Of a DNA stretch of 64,000 nt, positions 48,747 through 61,194 are shown piece after piece (the first letter of the stretch is position 1; the number at the start of each line of letters is the position of its first letter). The DNA is taken from positions 1-64,000 of the forward strand of contig JAQGEQ010000147.1 in assembly GCA_034620365.1 (NCBI GenBank). The letters run 5' to 3'. The notes beneath the pieces were generated by a model that ran no database searches, had not been told where the DNA came from, and was given only the letters and a program-made list of their open reading frames with translations. The stretch comes from Pegea sp. RAD2-039. Taxonomy: Eukaryota > Chordata > Thaliacea > Salpida > Salpidae. A program made the position numbers and the translations under genes.

Positions 48747-49439
48747 AATAATAAAAGCCAGAAGTCGAAATAGGAAATGTGGAAGTATTTGATTTATTAT
48801 TAGTTTTGAAAAACGTTTTTATTCCACAAACATTTATTTAAAGAACAAATTTATATTAAGATGTTTGTTGAGTTTGAAGATTCATCTAATTTAAAAAGAG
48901 TTTATTTTAATCTTCATCTTTCAATTCTAATACGAGACACTTGACAATATCTGATGATAGTTGGTTTCACTTTTATAACAACAAATATGAATTTGTGTCT
49001 TCTACCAGATGAAGAAAATCAAAGAGATCTCAACGAAAAAACAAAATAGTTTTTCAATCATTTATTTTTAATCTTCAACAAAATAAAATCAAGTCCTCCT
49101 CACAATCTTCCTACAGATCATCCTTGAATGAGTCTTAAAACCTCCGGAAGACTTTTTATGTGTCCTTAAAATTAAAATATCATAATTAGTTAGTCATTAA
49201 TTCATTAAAAAAAAAGAAAAACATTAAAACGCAAAATTGTTTATTTAATTATTTCTGGTCGAGTTGATAATAATTAATTTTAAAATCAAGGAACAAATCT
49301 TCTTAAAAGTCATGATGACGTCGTTTAATCCATAGCTGATGACGTCGTTAAACATTTTTTTTGATAGATTCAAAAGATAGATTAAAAATCAAATTTTTGA
49401 TACAGAAAACTATAATGAAAATCTAACAAGAAATTTGAT
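48747..49439. other. AT-rich spacer
   Basis: No gene is recognised. Near 49315 and 49338 there are TGACGTCG variants of the palindrome. Confidence 0.5.
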
Positions 49440-50545
49440 GTCGTAGCTGAGACGTAGCTGATGAAGTAGCTGATGACGTAGCTGATGAAGAAGCTGATGA
49501 CGTAGCTGATGACGTAGTTGATGAAGTAGCTGATGACGTAGCTGATGAAGTAGCTGATGACGTAGCTGATGAAGAAGCTGATGACGTAGCTGATGACGTA
49601 GTTGATGAAGTAGCTGATGACGTAGCTGATGAAGTAGCTGATGACGTAGCTGATGAAGTAGTTGATGAAGTAGTTGATGAAGTAGTTGATGAAGTAGTTG
49701 ATGATGTAGTTGGTGATGTAGTTGATGATGTAGTTGATGATGTATTTGATGAAGTAGCTGATGACGTAGCTGATGAAGTAGCTGATGACGTAGTTGATGA
49801 TGTAGTTGATGAAGTAGTTGATGATCTAGTTGATGATGTAGTTGTTGATGTAGTTGATGAAGTAGTTGATGATGTAGTTGATGATGTAGTTGATGAAGTA
49901 GTTGATGAAGTAGTTGATGATCTAGTTGATGATGTAGTTGTTGATGTAGTTGATGAAGTAGTTGATGAAGTAGTTGATGACGTAGCTGATGATGTAGTTG
50001 GTGATGTAGTTGATGACGTAGTTGATGATGTAGTTGATGAAGTAGCTGATGACGTAGCTGATGAAGTAGCTGATGACGTAGTTGATGATGTAGTTGATGA
50101 AGTAGTTGATGATCTAGTTGATGATGTAGTTGTTGATGTAGTTGATGAAGTAGTTGATGATGTAGTTGATGATGTAGTTGATGAAGTAGTTGATGAAGTA
50201 GTTGATGAAGTAGTTGATGAAGTAGTTGATGATGTAGTTGGTGATGTAGTTGATGATGTAGCTGATGACGTAGTTGATGATGTAGTTGATGAAGTAGTTG
50301 ATGTTGTAGTTGATGACGTAGTTGATGATGTAGTTGTTGATGTAGTTGATGAAGTAGTTGATGATGTAGTTGATGATGTAGTTGATGATGTATTTGATGA
50401 TGTATTTGATGAAGTAGTTGTTGAAGTTGTTGATGATGTAGTTGATGAAGTAGTTGATGAAGTAGTTGATGATGTAGTTGTTGATGTAGTTGATGATGTA
50501 GTTGATGATGTATTTGATGAAGTAGTTGTTGATGTAGTTGATGAA
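49440..50545 (+). repeat. 12-bp minisatellite, intergenic
   Basis: About 1.1 kb of 12-bp units (gatgaagtagct, gatgacgtagct, gatgatgtagtt). The reverse complement matches the unit of the array in synaptojanin intron 8. Left-end units keep GATGACGTAG; right-end units have mostly decayed to GATGATGTAG or GATGAAGTAG. Blocks of several units recur in the same order. Confidence 0.93.
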
Positions 50546-50675
50546 GGAAGAGATATGATTTGAATTCCAGCTACTGGGAGCCTTGAGATGGTGGATGGTA
50601 TCAGCTGGGATCTTTACTGTTTTTGTACAAAAATTCTGCTTAAAACTTTATAATTTTCTCCATTAGGTAATTAAG

Positions 50676-50885
50676 TATTAAAATACCAAGAAGAATTGAT
50701 GTAGTTGAAATTGAAACAATAGCGATAATGGGAAGAGCTCACATATTACTAAAAGTTTTGATACTTGATTGAAATTGAAAGATTCTTTCAAATAATGCTG
50801 CTAACTTTCACTGTCTAATGTTGTCCATGACCTAATCATCGTGCCCTAGCCTGCTATCAAATATTTCCACTTCTAACTTTTCTTG
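50676..50885 (+). mobile_element. Dispersed repeat, second copy
   Basis: It is about 200 bp that closely match 14820-15005, from 'aagaagaattgatgtagt' through 'gcgataatgggaagagctc' to 'atcgtgccctagcctgct'. It keeps the short open peptide RRIDVVEIETIAIMGRAH. Like the other copy, it lies within a few hundred bases of a minisatellite. Confidence 0.8.
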
Positions 50886-51084
50886 GTTTATAGTGTGACG
50901 CCATCTTGACTGGCATGAGAAGATCTTTAATTTCCAAAAAACAACAAAGTTTGAAGACAAACAAACCAACAGATATATATTTTCAAATGTTTTAAAGTTC
51001 ATTAAAATCCAGATTACAAAGATCTAACAAATAATTTAAATCTTCAAGAATTTTTTAATTCAATATTTTTAGTTTAAAATAATT

Positions 51085-51582
51085 ATAATTTCATAAAAGT
51101 AAAATTCAAAGTTTGAAAATTTAATAAATTTTGAATTTGTAAAATAATTAGAAAATTATTTTTTTAATTTTGTTTTCTGTTTACTCAAAAATTGTTTAAA
51201 TAAACGTAAAATTTTCTGAAATATTTTCTAATAAGTTTTTAGTTTTATGTAAGTTTTTTGGTAAATAATTATAAGAAAATATTAATTTAGATTTATAAAA
51301 ATCAAATAAATATAATTTAGTGTTTAAATAATTATTGAAAACATATTTTGAAAGTTTTTAATTTAAGATTCTCAAATGGTCGCCTTGATAAATAATTTGG
51401 TTAAAATCGTTAAAAAATTATTAGGAAATTTCCAAAAATTCGATTAAAAATTCTACTTAAAAAAATGTGTCAGAAGTGGGATTCGAACCCACGCCCTCAT
51501 ACGAGGACCAGAACACTCACCACTGTACAACAGTGAAGCTAACGCTTGAGTCTGGCGCCTTAGACCACTCGGCCATCCTGAC
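51085..51582 (-). repeat. Inverted duplication, right arm
   Basis: Reverse-orientation copy of 46354-46860, separated from it by 4.2 kb that contains the lectin exon and the 12-bp array. Confidence 0.9.
51468..51582 (-). tRNA. tRNA-Leu(CAA) with 31-nt intron
   Basis: Minus-strand copy with the standard intron sequence, matching those at 1966 and 22944 rather than its duplication partner at 46354. Confidence 0.95.
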
Positions 51583-53063
51583 TTACGATAGTGAATCAAA
51601 AAAGTGTTATTTGAATCTTTTTATATTTTAAGTAATTATAATTTATATTTTTATTAATTTTTTTTCAATTTTATTCATATTTATGTTTTAATACAAATTT
51701 ATTTTGTATGTAATAAAAAAGTTATAAGTAGAAAATATCTATTATCGGTTGAGAATTTTTTTTTCAATAAATACTCTTTGCTATATTAAAGTTTTATCTT
51801 TTATTTTGTCACATGTTTTAGTTAGTTTAATATTTATTAATTTGGCATTTCTTTTAAAACTCACTTCTTTCTTAATTAAAAAAAAATATTTTAAAGTTGG
51901 AATTATTTCTATCTTTTTGGTTGTATTTTGAGTCCAAAATATTCAGACTACAATTTCATCATTCTGAAATTAAAACATTTGGAAGATTTTATGAAATAAT
52001 AAAAAATCAAATTTTGAACATAAAACGACAATAAAGACACGATTCCATTAATACAACATTTTGAATTACTTGAAAAATCATACACATGCCTAGAAGCCAA
52101 GAATTTTCTTACTTTTCCAACTATTTATTTTGTGATAATTATTATATCATATTTCCAAAATAAATTAAACAAGACATAACATTTTTTGATTGAATTTCGT
52201 AGGCTAAAACAATAGATAAAAAATGGTGGAAGCCAAATTTCCTTCCTTCCTGTGTATGGACTACGCACTAAGCTATAATTAAATCTGTCTTCTAGTGATA
52301 TACTTCAGTCACCTATAACCACAAAATTAAACCATTAAAATGTATAAGAGATACAATTTCTTAAACTTAATTAACTTAAAAACTAAACCCTTATCGAGAA
52401 AAAGCCAATTTCGGTGAAAACATTACATTTTTAAATAAAGTTCTTTTAAGAAAAACTTTCAAAAAACTTTACACAAAATTCCACACTATTTTATCAATTT
52501 AGTAACAAAGTTTAATAAGATTCAACATGTTGATTTTTGTTGTGTAAAAGTTATATTCAATTTACAAATAAAATTTGATGAATTATAGAAAATTAAATTA
52601 ATTTAAAATTAAGTTTACAAAAAACGATTGATTAAGAAACAAAGATGTATTGTTTGCAGTTAATTATTTTCCATTTTCCAAAGTTTTTGAACAAAATATT
52701 ATAGTTTTATAAAATAAATGTTTTTATCTTCTTGTAAAATCTTTTATACAATTAGTGTCTACAAAATAGAAAAACTTTTGAGCTTTATAATTTAATAATT
52801 TCTAATAACATTTGTTCATAGAAATTTTATTTATTAAAATTAAACTTTGTTTTCAAATCATAATAAAGTTCCAAAAAATCTAAAATAGTTAACTCTCAAC
52901 TTTTAGCAAGTAAAACAGTTTGTATATTTTTACTTAGAAGTAGTTGAATTAATAATTCCGATTTTTATTGATTATACAAAGAGCTTAAAGCTATTAAAAA
53001 TTGTTTTTTTACTTTTCACACATATGAAAAAATAAATAAGAAAATTTAACCTGTTTTCCACGA
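51583..53063. other. AT-rich region, nothing recognised
   Basis: No palindromes, arrays or convincing open frames. A 60-codon frame at 51749 is hydrophobic and low-complexity and has no support. Confidence 0.55.
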
Positions 53064-53178
53064 GTCAGGATGGCCGAGTGGTCTAAGGCGCCAGACTCAA
53101 GCGTTAGCTTCACTGTTGTACAGTGGTGAGTGTTCTGGTCCTCGTATGAGGGCGTGGGTTCGAATCCCACTTCTGACA
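53064..53178 (+). tRNA. tRNA-Leu(CAA) with 31-nt intron
   Basis: Fifth copy, apparently identical to those at 1966 and 22944 including the intron. Flanks are unrelated to the other copies. Confidence 0.95.
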
Positions 53179-54542
53179 CATTTTTTTAATTTAATTTTTT
53201 AAATACCGAATGAAAGTTAAAAAATATTTTTATAAAAATTTCAAAAGTAAAATCGAAACATTTTTAAGATCGAATAAAATTTTCTACTAAACTAATCTTT
53301 AAAAAACAAACAAACATTTCCAGTTCAAGTAAAAAAAAAGATTTTTTCTGTCTCTTTCGACAAATTTTTTTAAACTTTAATTAATCATATAAACTTTATA
53401 TTACTAAATACATTAAATACTAAAACAAATTAATTTTTTACAACAAATTTTGTTTATGACATTATTTTTGTACAAAAATCTATTTATTTCTGATTAATGG
53501 ACAATTTTAATTAGAAATTATTTGTTGTAATTGAATGAAGCCAAATTTTATTTAAACTTTTTAAATGGTTAAACATATCTTCAAATACTCAAGATTTTAT
53601 AAAGAATAACATTTTTAATGATTACTTTTTAATTAATCTGTCAGAAAAACAAATAAAATGTTTAATTTCGAAAATTCATTTTTCAACGTTTTCTTTTAAA
53701 AACTATTATCTTTTTTAATTTGTTTATTTTTCAATTTCTAAATAAATATCCAACTAAAACTAAAATTATGGTTCTTTTGGAGTTTTTTTTCGAGAAGTTT
53801 TATTTTAGTTAATTAAATGTTTTTTATTTAATGTAAATAATAAACAAACTTAAATCATAATTAGAACTTATTTTGCTTTTCAAAAAACATTTTAATTTGT
53901 TATTTTCAGAGTTTTCTAAATTAAGTTCGTTAAAACTAAATTATTCTAAAAGTTTTCCAAAATATTTAAAAATTTTTTATCTAATTTAACAAAACATCAA
54001 AAAGCCTTTTAGGTAGGCGGTGATGACGTCATCAACATCCGGTTGTTGACTTCAAAGTTTTTACAAAAATCTAAAAAGAAATTCCAATATAAAACTTCTT
54101 TTTCTAATGGCGTCATGACATCTTTAACTACGTCACACAAACTTTGATGACGTCAACAGTTTGTTTTTATTATTATTAAAGTTTTTGTTAGTAGCAAATA
54201 GAGATGATGACGTCATCAATTCGCACCAAGCTCAAATGATGATGACGTCACCAAATCGAAAAAGTGAAAACTATAAACAGAGGAAAAGTTTTCGTCGAAT
54301 CTCTTAGCAGCAAGCGATGACGTCATAATTGCTAGCACGCATCCATGATGACGTCATCAGCGTTAACGTTAAATAAAATGAAAACTGAAGCAAAAATGAT
54401 TACGTCATCATCTCTCATTTACATTCTGTGAATTTTAATGACGTCATCATCGTCTTTGTCAAGTAATGACGTCATCAACAAAAGGCGAAAAGAAAAAAAA
54501 AAAAAACGAAAATTTTTTGGGGTTTCCCGAAAGGGGAATTTT
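53179..54542. other. AT-rich spacer, then palindrome-rich 3' flank of Borg
   Basis: Up to about 54010 it is plain AT-rich sequence. From 54020 to 54470 TGACGTCA sites are dense (about ten), next to the 3' end of the minus-strand Borg gene. Confidence 0.55.
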
Positions 54543-57513
54543 TTAAAGTTCCTCGACGTTGTCCATAATTTTCATGACGTCATCAAGAATAGGGGGTCCC
54601 AAATCGACACCCCATCCTTCCAGAAGTGAATTAGTGTCTGATGATGTCATTGGTGAAGGCGGTAGGTCAAAAGTGGCGATGACTTCATCGGATTCGGGAT
54701 CGGATGTTGACGTCATCATCTGTAGTTTGGAGGCTTCTGTTGCTGATGATGACGTCATTATTGCTGATTGCCGTTTAGGGGAGTTTTCGTGGTGCTCCGC
54801 GCTGAAAAAAGATCAAAATGTAAATTTTGATCAAAAGAGAATTAGAAGATGAAGATCAGAAAATAAAGGTCAGAAGATGAAAATCAAAGGATGAAGATTA
54901 GAAGATGAAGATCAGAGGATGAAGACCAAAAGATGAAAGTCAGAGGACGAAGATCAAAATATGAAGATCAGAAGATGAAGATCAGAAGATGAAGATCAAA
55001 AGATGAAGATTGGAAGATGAAGATTAAAAGATGAAGATCAGAGGATGAAGACCAAAAGATGAAAGTCAGAGGATGAAGATCAAAATATGAAGATCAGAAG
55101 ATGAAGATCAAAAGATGAAAGTCAGAGGATGACGATCAAAATATGAAGATCAGGTGATGAAGATCAGGTGATGACGATCAGACGTGGAGATCAGGAAATA
55201 AAGAAGAAAAATTTTTAGATAAAAAAAATCAGTTTCAAAATTTAAAAGATTTTTTATCAAATTTTGAAAAAAGTTTTTTGATTTGAAACTCTGAATTATC
55301 GACTGATGACGCCACAGTCATCGAATTATCGATTAAGGACACTCAATTTATAGACTAATGACGTCTATTATTTAAGTCATGATCGTCGAATTATCGACAG
55401 ATGACGTCACAATCGTCGTTTTATTGATTAATGACGTTACACACATCAAATTATCAACAGATGACGTCACAGTCATCAATCTATTGATTAAAAACACTAT
55501 AATTGTCAATTTATGGACTGATGACGTCACGATCGTCGAATTATCGACTGATGACGTCATCATCATTTACTGACCTCAAACTCGGCATTGTTTTTCTAAA
55601 ACTAAAAAAGAAACAAAAAAAAAGTTTTTTAAAAATCTTTGGGAAATCCCCGAACCTGTGATTTCTAGATTTCTTTTTCCACATATTACGATGACGAACT
55701 GATGACGTCATAGAATCGAGACTTCGTTCACTCGATGCTTTTGATCCCATTTGATGAGAGGTTGACGCTTCGGCGTTCTCAACATTCTGTAAAAGTAGTG
55801 AAGACATTAAGTTTAATTTTTGATGACGTCATTAACGCTTAGTTGTCGATGACGTCATCAGCACCTGAATATCATCGATAGTATATCGCGCGCTTCTACG
55901 CGGGTGAAAAACGCACAAGAGACGATAAAATCTTCTTCTTAAATCCATGATGACGTCACAAACACTTTATCGCTGATAGTGATGACGTCACTAACTGATT
56001 AAAAACTTGCAAATATGCTGATACTAAAACGATGACGTCATCAACACTAAGCAAAATTATTTGATGAAATGAAATTTATTTTTAATTTCTGCAAATTTAA
56101 ATCTTTTTTTTGTGAAAAAATTGTTTTTTTTTTTCTCTCAAATTTTTCTTTAAATTTAATTGTAGTGAATAATGATGTAATCAAATTTGAATAATAGAGA
56201 TGATGACGTCATTCAATCGCGTTTTTGTCACCAGGTTCATCATCTTTTGATAAATAGTCTTGTGATCTATTTTGAGTTTTCAGATTCAAAACTAAAATTA
56301 ATTATGATGACTTTTAAATTCTAAAGATCAGAAGATGAAGCTCAGAAGATGAAGATTAGGAGATGAAGATCAGAAGATGAAGATTAGGAGATGAAGATCA
56401 GAAGATGAAGATCAGAAGATGAAGATTAGGAGATGAAGATCAGCTGAAGTAGAACAAAAGACAAAAAATGGAAAGATTATTTTGAAGTACATCAAAAGAT
56501 GAAGATGAGAATAAAAGATCAAAAGATAAAGATCAAAAGATGAAGATCAAAAGATAAAGATCAAAAGATAAAGATTAAAAAACTTTTTATTTTATGAAAA
56601 TGTTTTTGAATTTAATTCTAATATAAATAAATAAAAGAATAATTAAATTAAAAAAACAAAAAGATTTTATTATAATTTAATTCTTTTAGAAAAAAAAACT
56701 TTTTTTGAACCACTTAAACCCAACAAATAATTTTTTCTCAAATTTTGTAAACATCAAAAAACCAATCAACAAAAGTTCATCATTTTAAAAGATTTTTTTA
56801 TAAAGTATTTGAAAGTAAAAAACCTCTTAAAATTAAATTTTATAAATTTTTTTTGATGTCAACTCCCTGATAAAATTTAGGAAGTTTTTAAGAGGCTGTT
56901 TTACAGATATAAAAAACTATTGAGTTTACTGTTGAGAGATAAACAGTATAAAAAAATATCTTCTTTAAGACACAAATATTTCTGAAATATTTTTTTTCTA
57001 AAAGTCTTTTTAGATTTAAACTTCAAATTTAAAAACCTGAAAAATTTTAGCAAAAATGACTCAAAAATATCAAAAAAAGAGGTTTTCAAAGATCACAAAA
57101 TCTTTTAAAAATTCTAACAAGAAAAGACATTTGTTAATTAAAAGCTAACTGATATGCCAAAAAACAAAAAAGCCAAAAACTAAAATCTACTTTTCTTAAA
57201 TTCAAAATTATCTAAATTTTAGGGAATTTCCCGAAACAAGAAAATGTTTTAAAAATTTTGCAAAAAAGTTATAGGGCCAAAAAAACAAAAGCCAAAAAAT
57301 AACAACAACCAAAAACGCTGAAATAGAGCAACTAAAACTTACTTTTAAAAAAGTCGTATCTCCAAATACGTCATCACTTCCATGGCCGACGTGCGCGGTG
57401 TGTCTGACGTCACCAAGTGGATGAGAAATCATCTCTGCGCTCAAAGCTTCCCTGTACCGTTTCCCGTCTTTTCCATTCTTCGTTTTCAAATAAATTGGAG
57501 CTTTTGCCGGCAT
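54543..57513 (-). CDS. CDC42EP: Cdc42 effector protein (Borg family)
   Basis: Binds GTP-loaded Cdc42 and organises septins and actin. Four exons, 57343-57513, 55656-55786, 55575-55595 (a 21-nt microexon) and 54543-54801, total 582 nt, giving 193 residues. The start [14 protein letters not shown] matches the family N-terminus closely. The CRIB motif is [15 protein letters not shown], followed by the conserved [11 protein letters not shown]. The C-terminus [21 protein letters not shown] matches the conserved BD3-like end (LDLGPSLLDEVL in relatives). The middle is Ser/Thr-rich and carries MTSS and DDV peptides encoded by TGACGTCA. The frame is open upstream of MPAK to about 57687, but family length supports the chosen start. 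Intron 2 lacks TGACGTCA but has GGGGATTTCCC beside its donor. Confidence 0.9.
54840..55195. repeat. GA-rich irregular repeat in Borg intron 3
   Basis: Repeats of agaagatgaagatc and variants (aaagatgaagatca, gaggatgaagacca). A similar stretch sits in intron 1 at 56325-56580. The unit shares GATGAAGATC with the 109-bp satellite. Confidence 0.75.
55290..55565. repeat. Imperfect repeat of 'tcgaattatcgactgatgacg'
   Basis: Six to eight degenerate units of about 37 bp in Borg intron 3, each with one TGACGTCA or a variant (TGACGCCA, TGACGTTA). Both strands are open for about 64 codons; neither looks coding. Confidence 0.7.
56325..56580. repeat. GA-rich irregular repeat in Borg intron 1
   Basis: Units of agaagatgaagattaggag and agatcaaaagataa. 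It shares composition with 54840-55195. Confidence 0.7.
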
Positions 57514-59194
57514 TATGACGTCAGTTATCACTGTATCAAGAGTACGATGACGTAATCTAAGTATTTGATGACGTAATCGCTTAAATCGTGAATCGTTGTT
57601 AGGGTTCATCAAATGGTCGGGCGTTCTGGTTGCTAGGTAATTGTCACAATCAAATATAGTCTTAAAAAAGTCTGCAAAAAGGTTCATTTGATGACATCAT
57701 AATAGAAAACGCGTTTGTCATGATGACGTCATTAAACTAGTCAAAAAGTGATAACAAAGAATACATATGGTGACGTCATAAAAAGTAATGACATCAGTAC
57801 TGTGAATAGAATTACAATGATGACGTCATCAAAATGAGGTTTCAATTTTGGTCATAAAATTTATGAGTAAATATGTTACTAAAAATAGAAAAAATAAAAT
57901 GTGTTTGATGTAAAGGAAATATGTAGAAATATTTGGAAAAAAGTAAATTGAAAGATGTAGCAAGGAAATGTTATTTAAAAGTATGAATAACTTCAAAAAA
58001 ATGTTAATTATCAACAGATAAAAGATAACAAATTTTTATATAAACAAACATTTAAATTTTATTTTTAAGTTTGAATTAAATAAGAATAAAAATTAAATAA
58101 AAAATAAATAGATTTTAATAAACTAAAAGAAAAGTATTTAAATTTAGAAAACTTAAATTAAACAAAAAAAACTAAAAAAAAAACTTAGTGGTTTTTAAAA
58201 TAATATTATCAAAAGAAGCTAAAAACAAATCTACTAAATTGTTGCTAAAACAAAATCTACATTAATATCTAATATATATATAAAATATAATCAAAGTTTA
58301 CAAAACTATAAATTTTATGATTAACATTAGAATAATAAATTTGTAAAATACTTTAAACAAAACAAAATTACTAAAACAAAATATAAATAATTATTATTTT
58401 CATAAGAAAAAATATTACTTTATATATTCCAAATAATTTGAAACTGTTCTTTTATGTTATAAAGAAATAATGAAGTAGTCCCATAAAAGGAATTATGGGG
58501 TTTTAACGCAACAATACTAAAATGGCTTTTTAAGATTTTGGCCGAATATTTCTCCCATAAAATAATTAACTCAAACAAATAAACTGTTACAGCTACAAGC
58601 TATATAATAAAAAAAGCTTTATCGCCCCTAAAGTTTATTAAAGTTTCTTGGAAATAATTTGATACAAACTTGGACTTTAAAACTTTTACAGAATTTGAAA
58701 GTGGTTTTGAAAATTTGTAATTTCAGTAAATGTAAACATTTTAAGGAAGGAAATTAGGAAAAGTTGATAGAAAAACTGAAACTTTTGTATGTAACATCAT
58801 GCTATTACTCTGAATATTTTGAAATTTAATATTTGCTTAACATTTCGATATTCAGACATGAACTTTGTTACGAGGTAGAAGTAAAACAAAAAAAATAAAT
58901 TTAAAGTTAGAAGTGAAAACTGAAATTAAAATAAAAAAATTCGAATTTCATTCGGAGCTGCTAAACTGTACTTTTCAAAAAAATTTTAAATATGCAAATT
59001 TCCACGAGGCTGACTGCCATTACTGACGCAATAGACAAACTTGCTGACTTAAAAAAACATTTTTAAACTCAAAAAACCAAAATTAGAAAGTTTCCGACAA
59101 AATCGAAACTGAAAAAAATAAAATCGAAAAATTTGACTAAAAATTGCTTCAGGCAAAAGAGAAAGAAAAGAAAAAAAGACTTGAAGTCACTCAC
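57514..59194. other. Upstream region of Borg, then AT-rich spacer
   Basis: Near Borg there are TGACGTCA sites at about 57724, 57772 and 57821 and a GGTTGCTAGGTAA site at 57623. From 57850 to 59150 it is plain AT-rich sequence with no recognisable gene. Confidence 0.5.
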
Positions 59195-59332
59195 GCGTGA
59201 AATCGTTGTTCTCGCTGCCGATGACGTCATCAAAGTGTTGAGAAGTAAACAAAGAGCCTCAGTGAAGTGTAACATGCGACATATGACGTCATCGTCGTAT
59301 TTACGAGACAGGAAATGACGTAACCATCGCAT
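59195..59332 (-). CDS. Possible first coding exon, unknown
   Basis: ATG-started 46-codon frame (MRWLRHFLSRKYDDDVICRM to TTISR) ending at a good donor CGC|GTGAGT. It contains two palindrome-encoded peptides (DDDVI, MTSS). I could not find the next exon; joining it to Borg breaks the frame. It may be a 5' exon of an unrecognised gene or chance. Confidence 0.25.
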
Positions 59333-61190
59333 GTCTTTTCTTTGACTACATGTGACGTCATCACGATAGTGAATTTTTTACGATGAATCAAAGACGAAAA
59401 TATGTGAAGATTCACGAGATTATGACGTCAGCAGCGCTCGAAAACTTCTTTACTTTTATTTCTGAATATTTCTAATCTAAATTTTTGATAAAAGAAAACA
59501 TTTTTTTTAAAGTTTTTTTTAGATTTATACAAATTTTAAACAAACAAAAAATATAAAATTGAACAGAATAAAATAAATAAATAAAATTACATAAATTGAA
59601 TAAATAAATAAAATTAAACAAAAGTTTAAAAAAAGTTTTCAGCAAAATATTTCAACTAAAACTAAATTCTGTTCAAAAATCTCAATTTCCAACACAGGTT
59701 GCTTTGTCAGAAAGTAAATCTGTTTTTAATGACGTCATCGTAAAGACGCGATAATTTCATCATCACATAGTTAAAATGTGACATAAAATTATCAATTTTC
59801 GATAATGTCATCGAGTTGAACTCTAATTGCCTCTGATTCTTTTCCAATTACGGGAAAGCCCCAAAAAGAACAGTTTCTGTTCCGCTCTACTGATTATCAT
59901 TAAAAAGAAATTTGAAAAAGTTTCAACTTTGAAGGAAACAAAAAAAATGAAAACTTTTTTGACTCTTGAAAACTTTCGATGAAAATCATTCAAGCGGAAA
60001 GACGACTGCAATCGTAATGTGACGTCATCAAAGTTTTTATTAAAATAGAAACTGTTTATTGATGTTGACTCGATGACGTCATCGGTAAGTTAATTATCTT
60101 GCTGTCATCATTATTGTAGTTTCATTCTTTTCAAATTAATCATCTCAAATTCTTTTAAATTTAATTCTATATGTTTTGATGACGTCAAAAGTGATGCAAA
60201 GCTGTATTTTTTAATTTTCAAAAACAATTTGACAACAGATTTGTTTTAAGATTTTTAAAAGTTTAATAAAATGACATTTTGAAAAATAGTAAAAAATTTT
60301 TGAAATTAAATCTATTTATAAAGATAAGAAAATTCCAAAAAGTAAAAAATAAAATATTAAATAAAATAAATGAATAATTTCAATGAAGCTTGAAGTATTA
60401 AGATTGCAGATAATATAATTGTTGAATGTCATTTTACTGTCTACGACATTTATAGGTATAATCTTTAAAAATATTTATTTATAAATTCAAAAGTTTTATA
60501 GTTTTTGGTTTATTCATTTAGATATTAGTTAAATAAGATTACAAAATAATTAATTACAGATAAAAACATTTCATAATTATAATTGAACAAAAACGTTTCA
60601 AAACTTTAAAAGCTTAAATATTTTCTGAAAAATGTCTTATATTTAAATGTTAATTTGAATATTCAAATAAGTTGTTTTTGATGAAAACGTTTTTTAATCA
60701 TGTTCTAGTAACCACATAACAACGTGACAACCATCTCACGACCACACACCTTGCGACCACTAACTATAAAGTCACGTGATACACACTAGCGTATATATCC
60801 ATTTTTGTAAATATCAAACAAATTATACAAATTTTTTGATGAGTTTTCAGTAAAATTTTCAGCCAATAACAATAAGTTAAGAAATTTTCTTAAATAAGAA
60901 CAAATCTTTTATATGGTGTTTAAAGGTGCTTAGGAGCGGGAATTCGTGATGGTGAATTTTTTGTAATTTGACTTTTAGTTTGAAGTTGTTCCTCTTGGTT
61001 TCAACAAAACGGTTTTTGGAAAGTTTCAACTTTTTCGCTAATAATTAACTCTAAAATCTGATTTTTTTTTAATGAGAAATACTTGAACAAGTTTGAAATT
61101 TTGCAAACATTATCTCAACCAATCAAAACTGATATCAGCTCAAAAATACAAATAAATAAAAACATTAATCTTCGTTACAAGGAAATTCTC
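59333..61190. other. Intergenic region, mixed
   Basis: Palindromes are present near 59352, 59422, 59729, 60020, 60073 and 60180, then absent. A GC-richer patch at 60705-60795 with repeated 'acaac' and 'cgaccac' and a GTCACGTGAT E-box is the only other structure I see. Confidence 0.5.
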
Positions 61191-61194
61191 TTCT

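Noticed and set aside
57514-57687. N-terminal extension of Borg upstream of MPAK
   Set aside because: The frame is open, but Borg proteins conserve the MPAK start; the upstream part has no family similarity.
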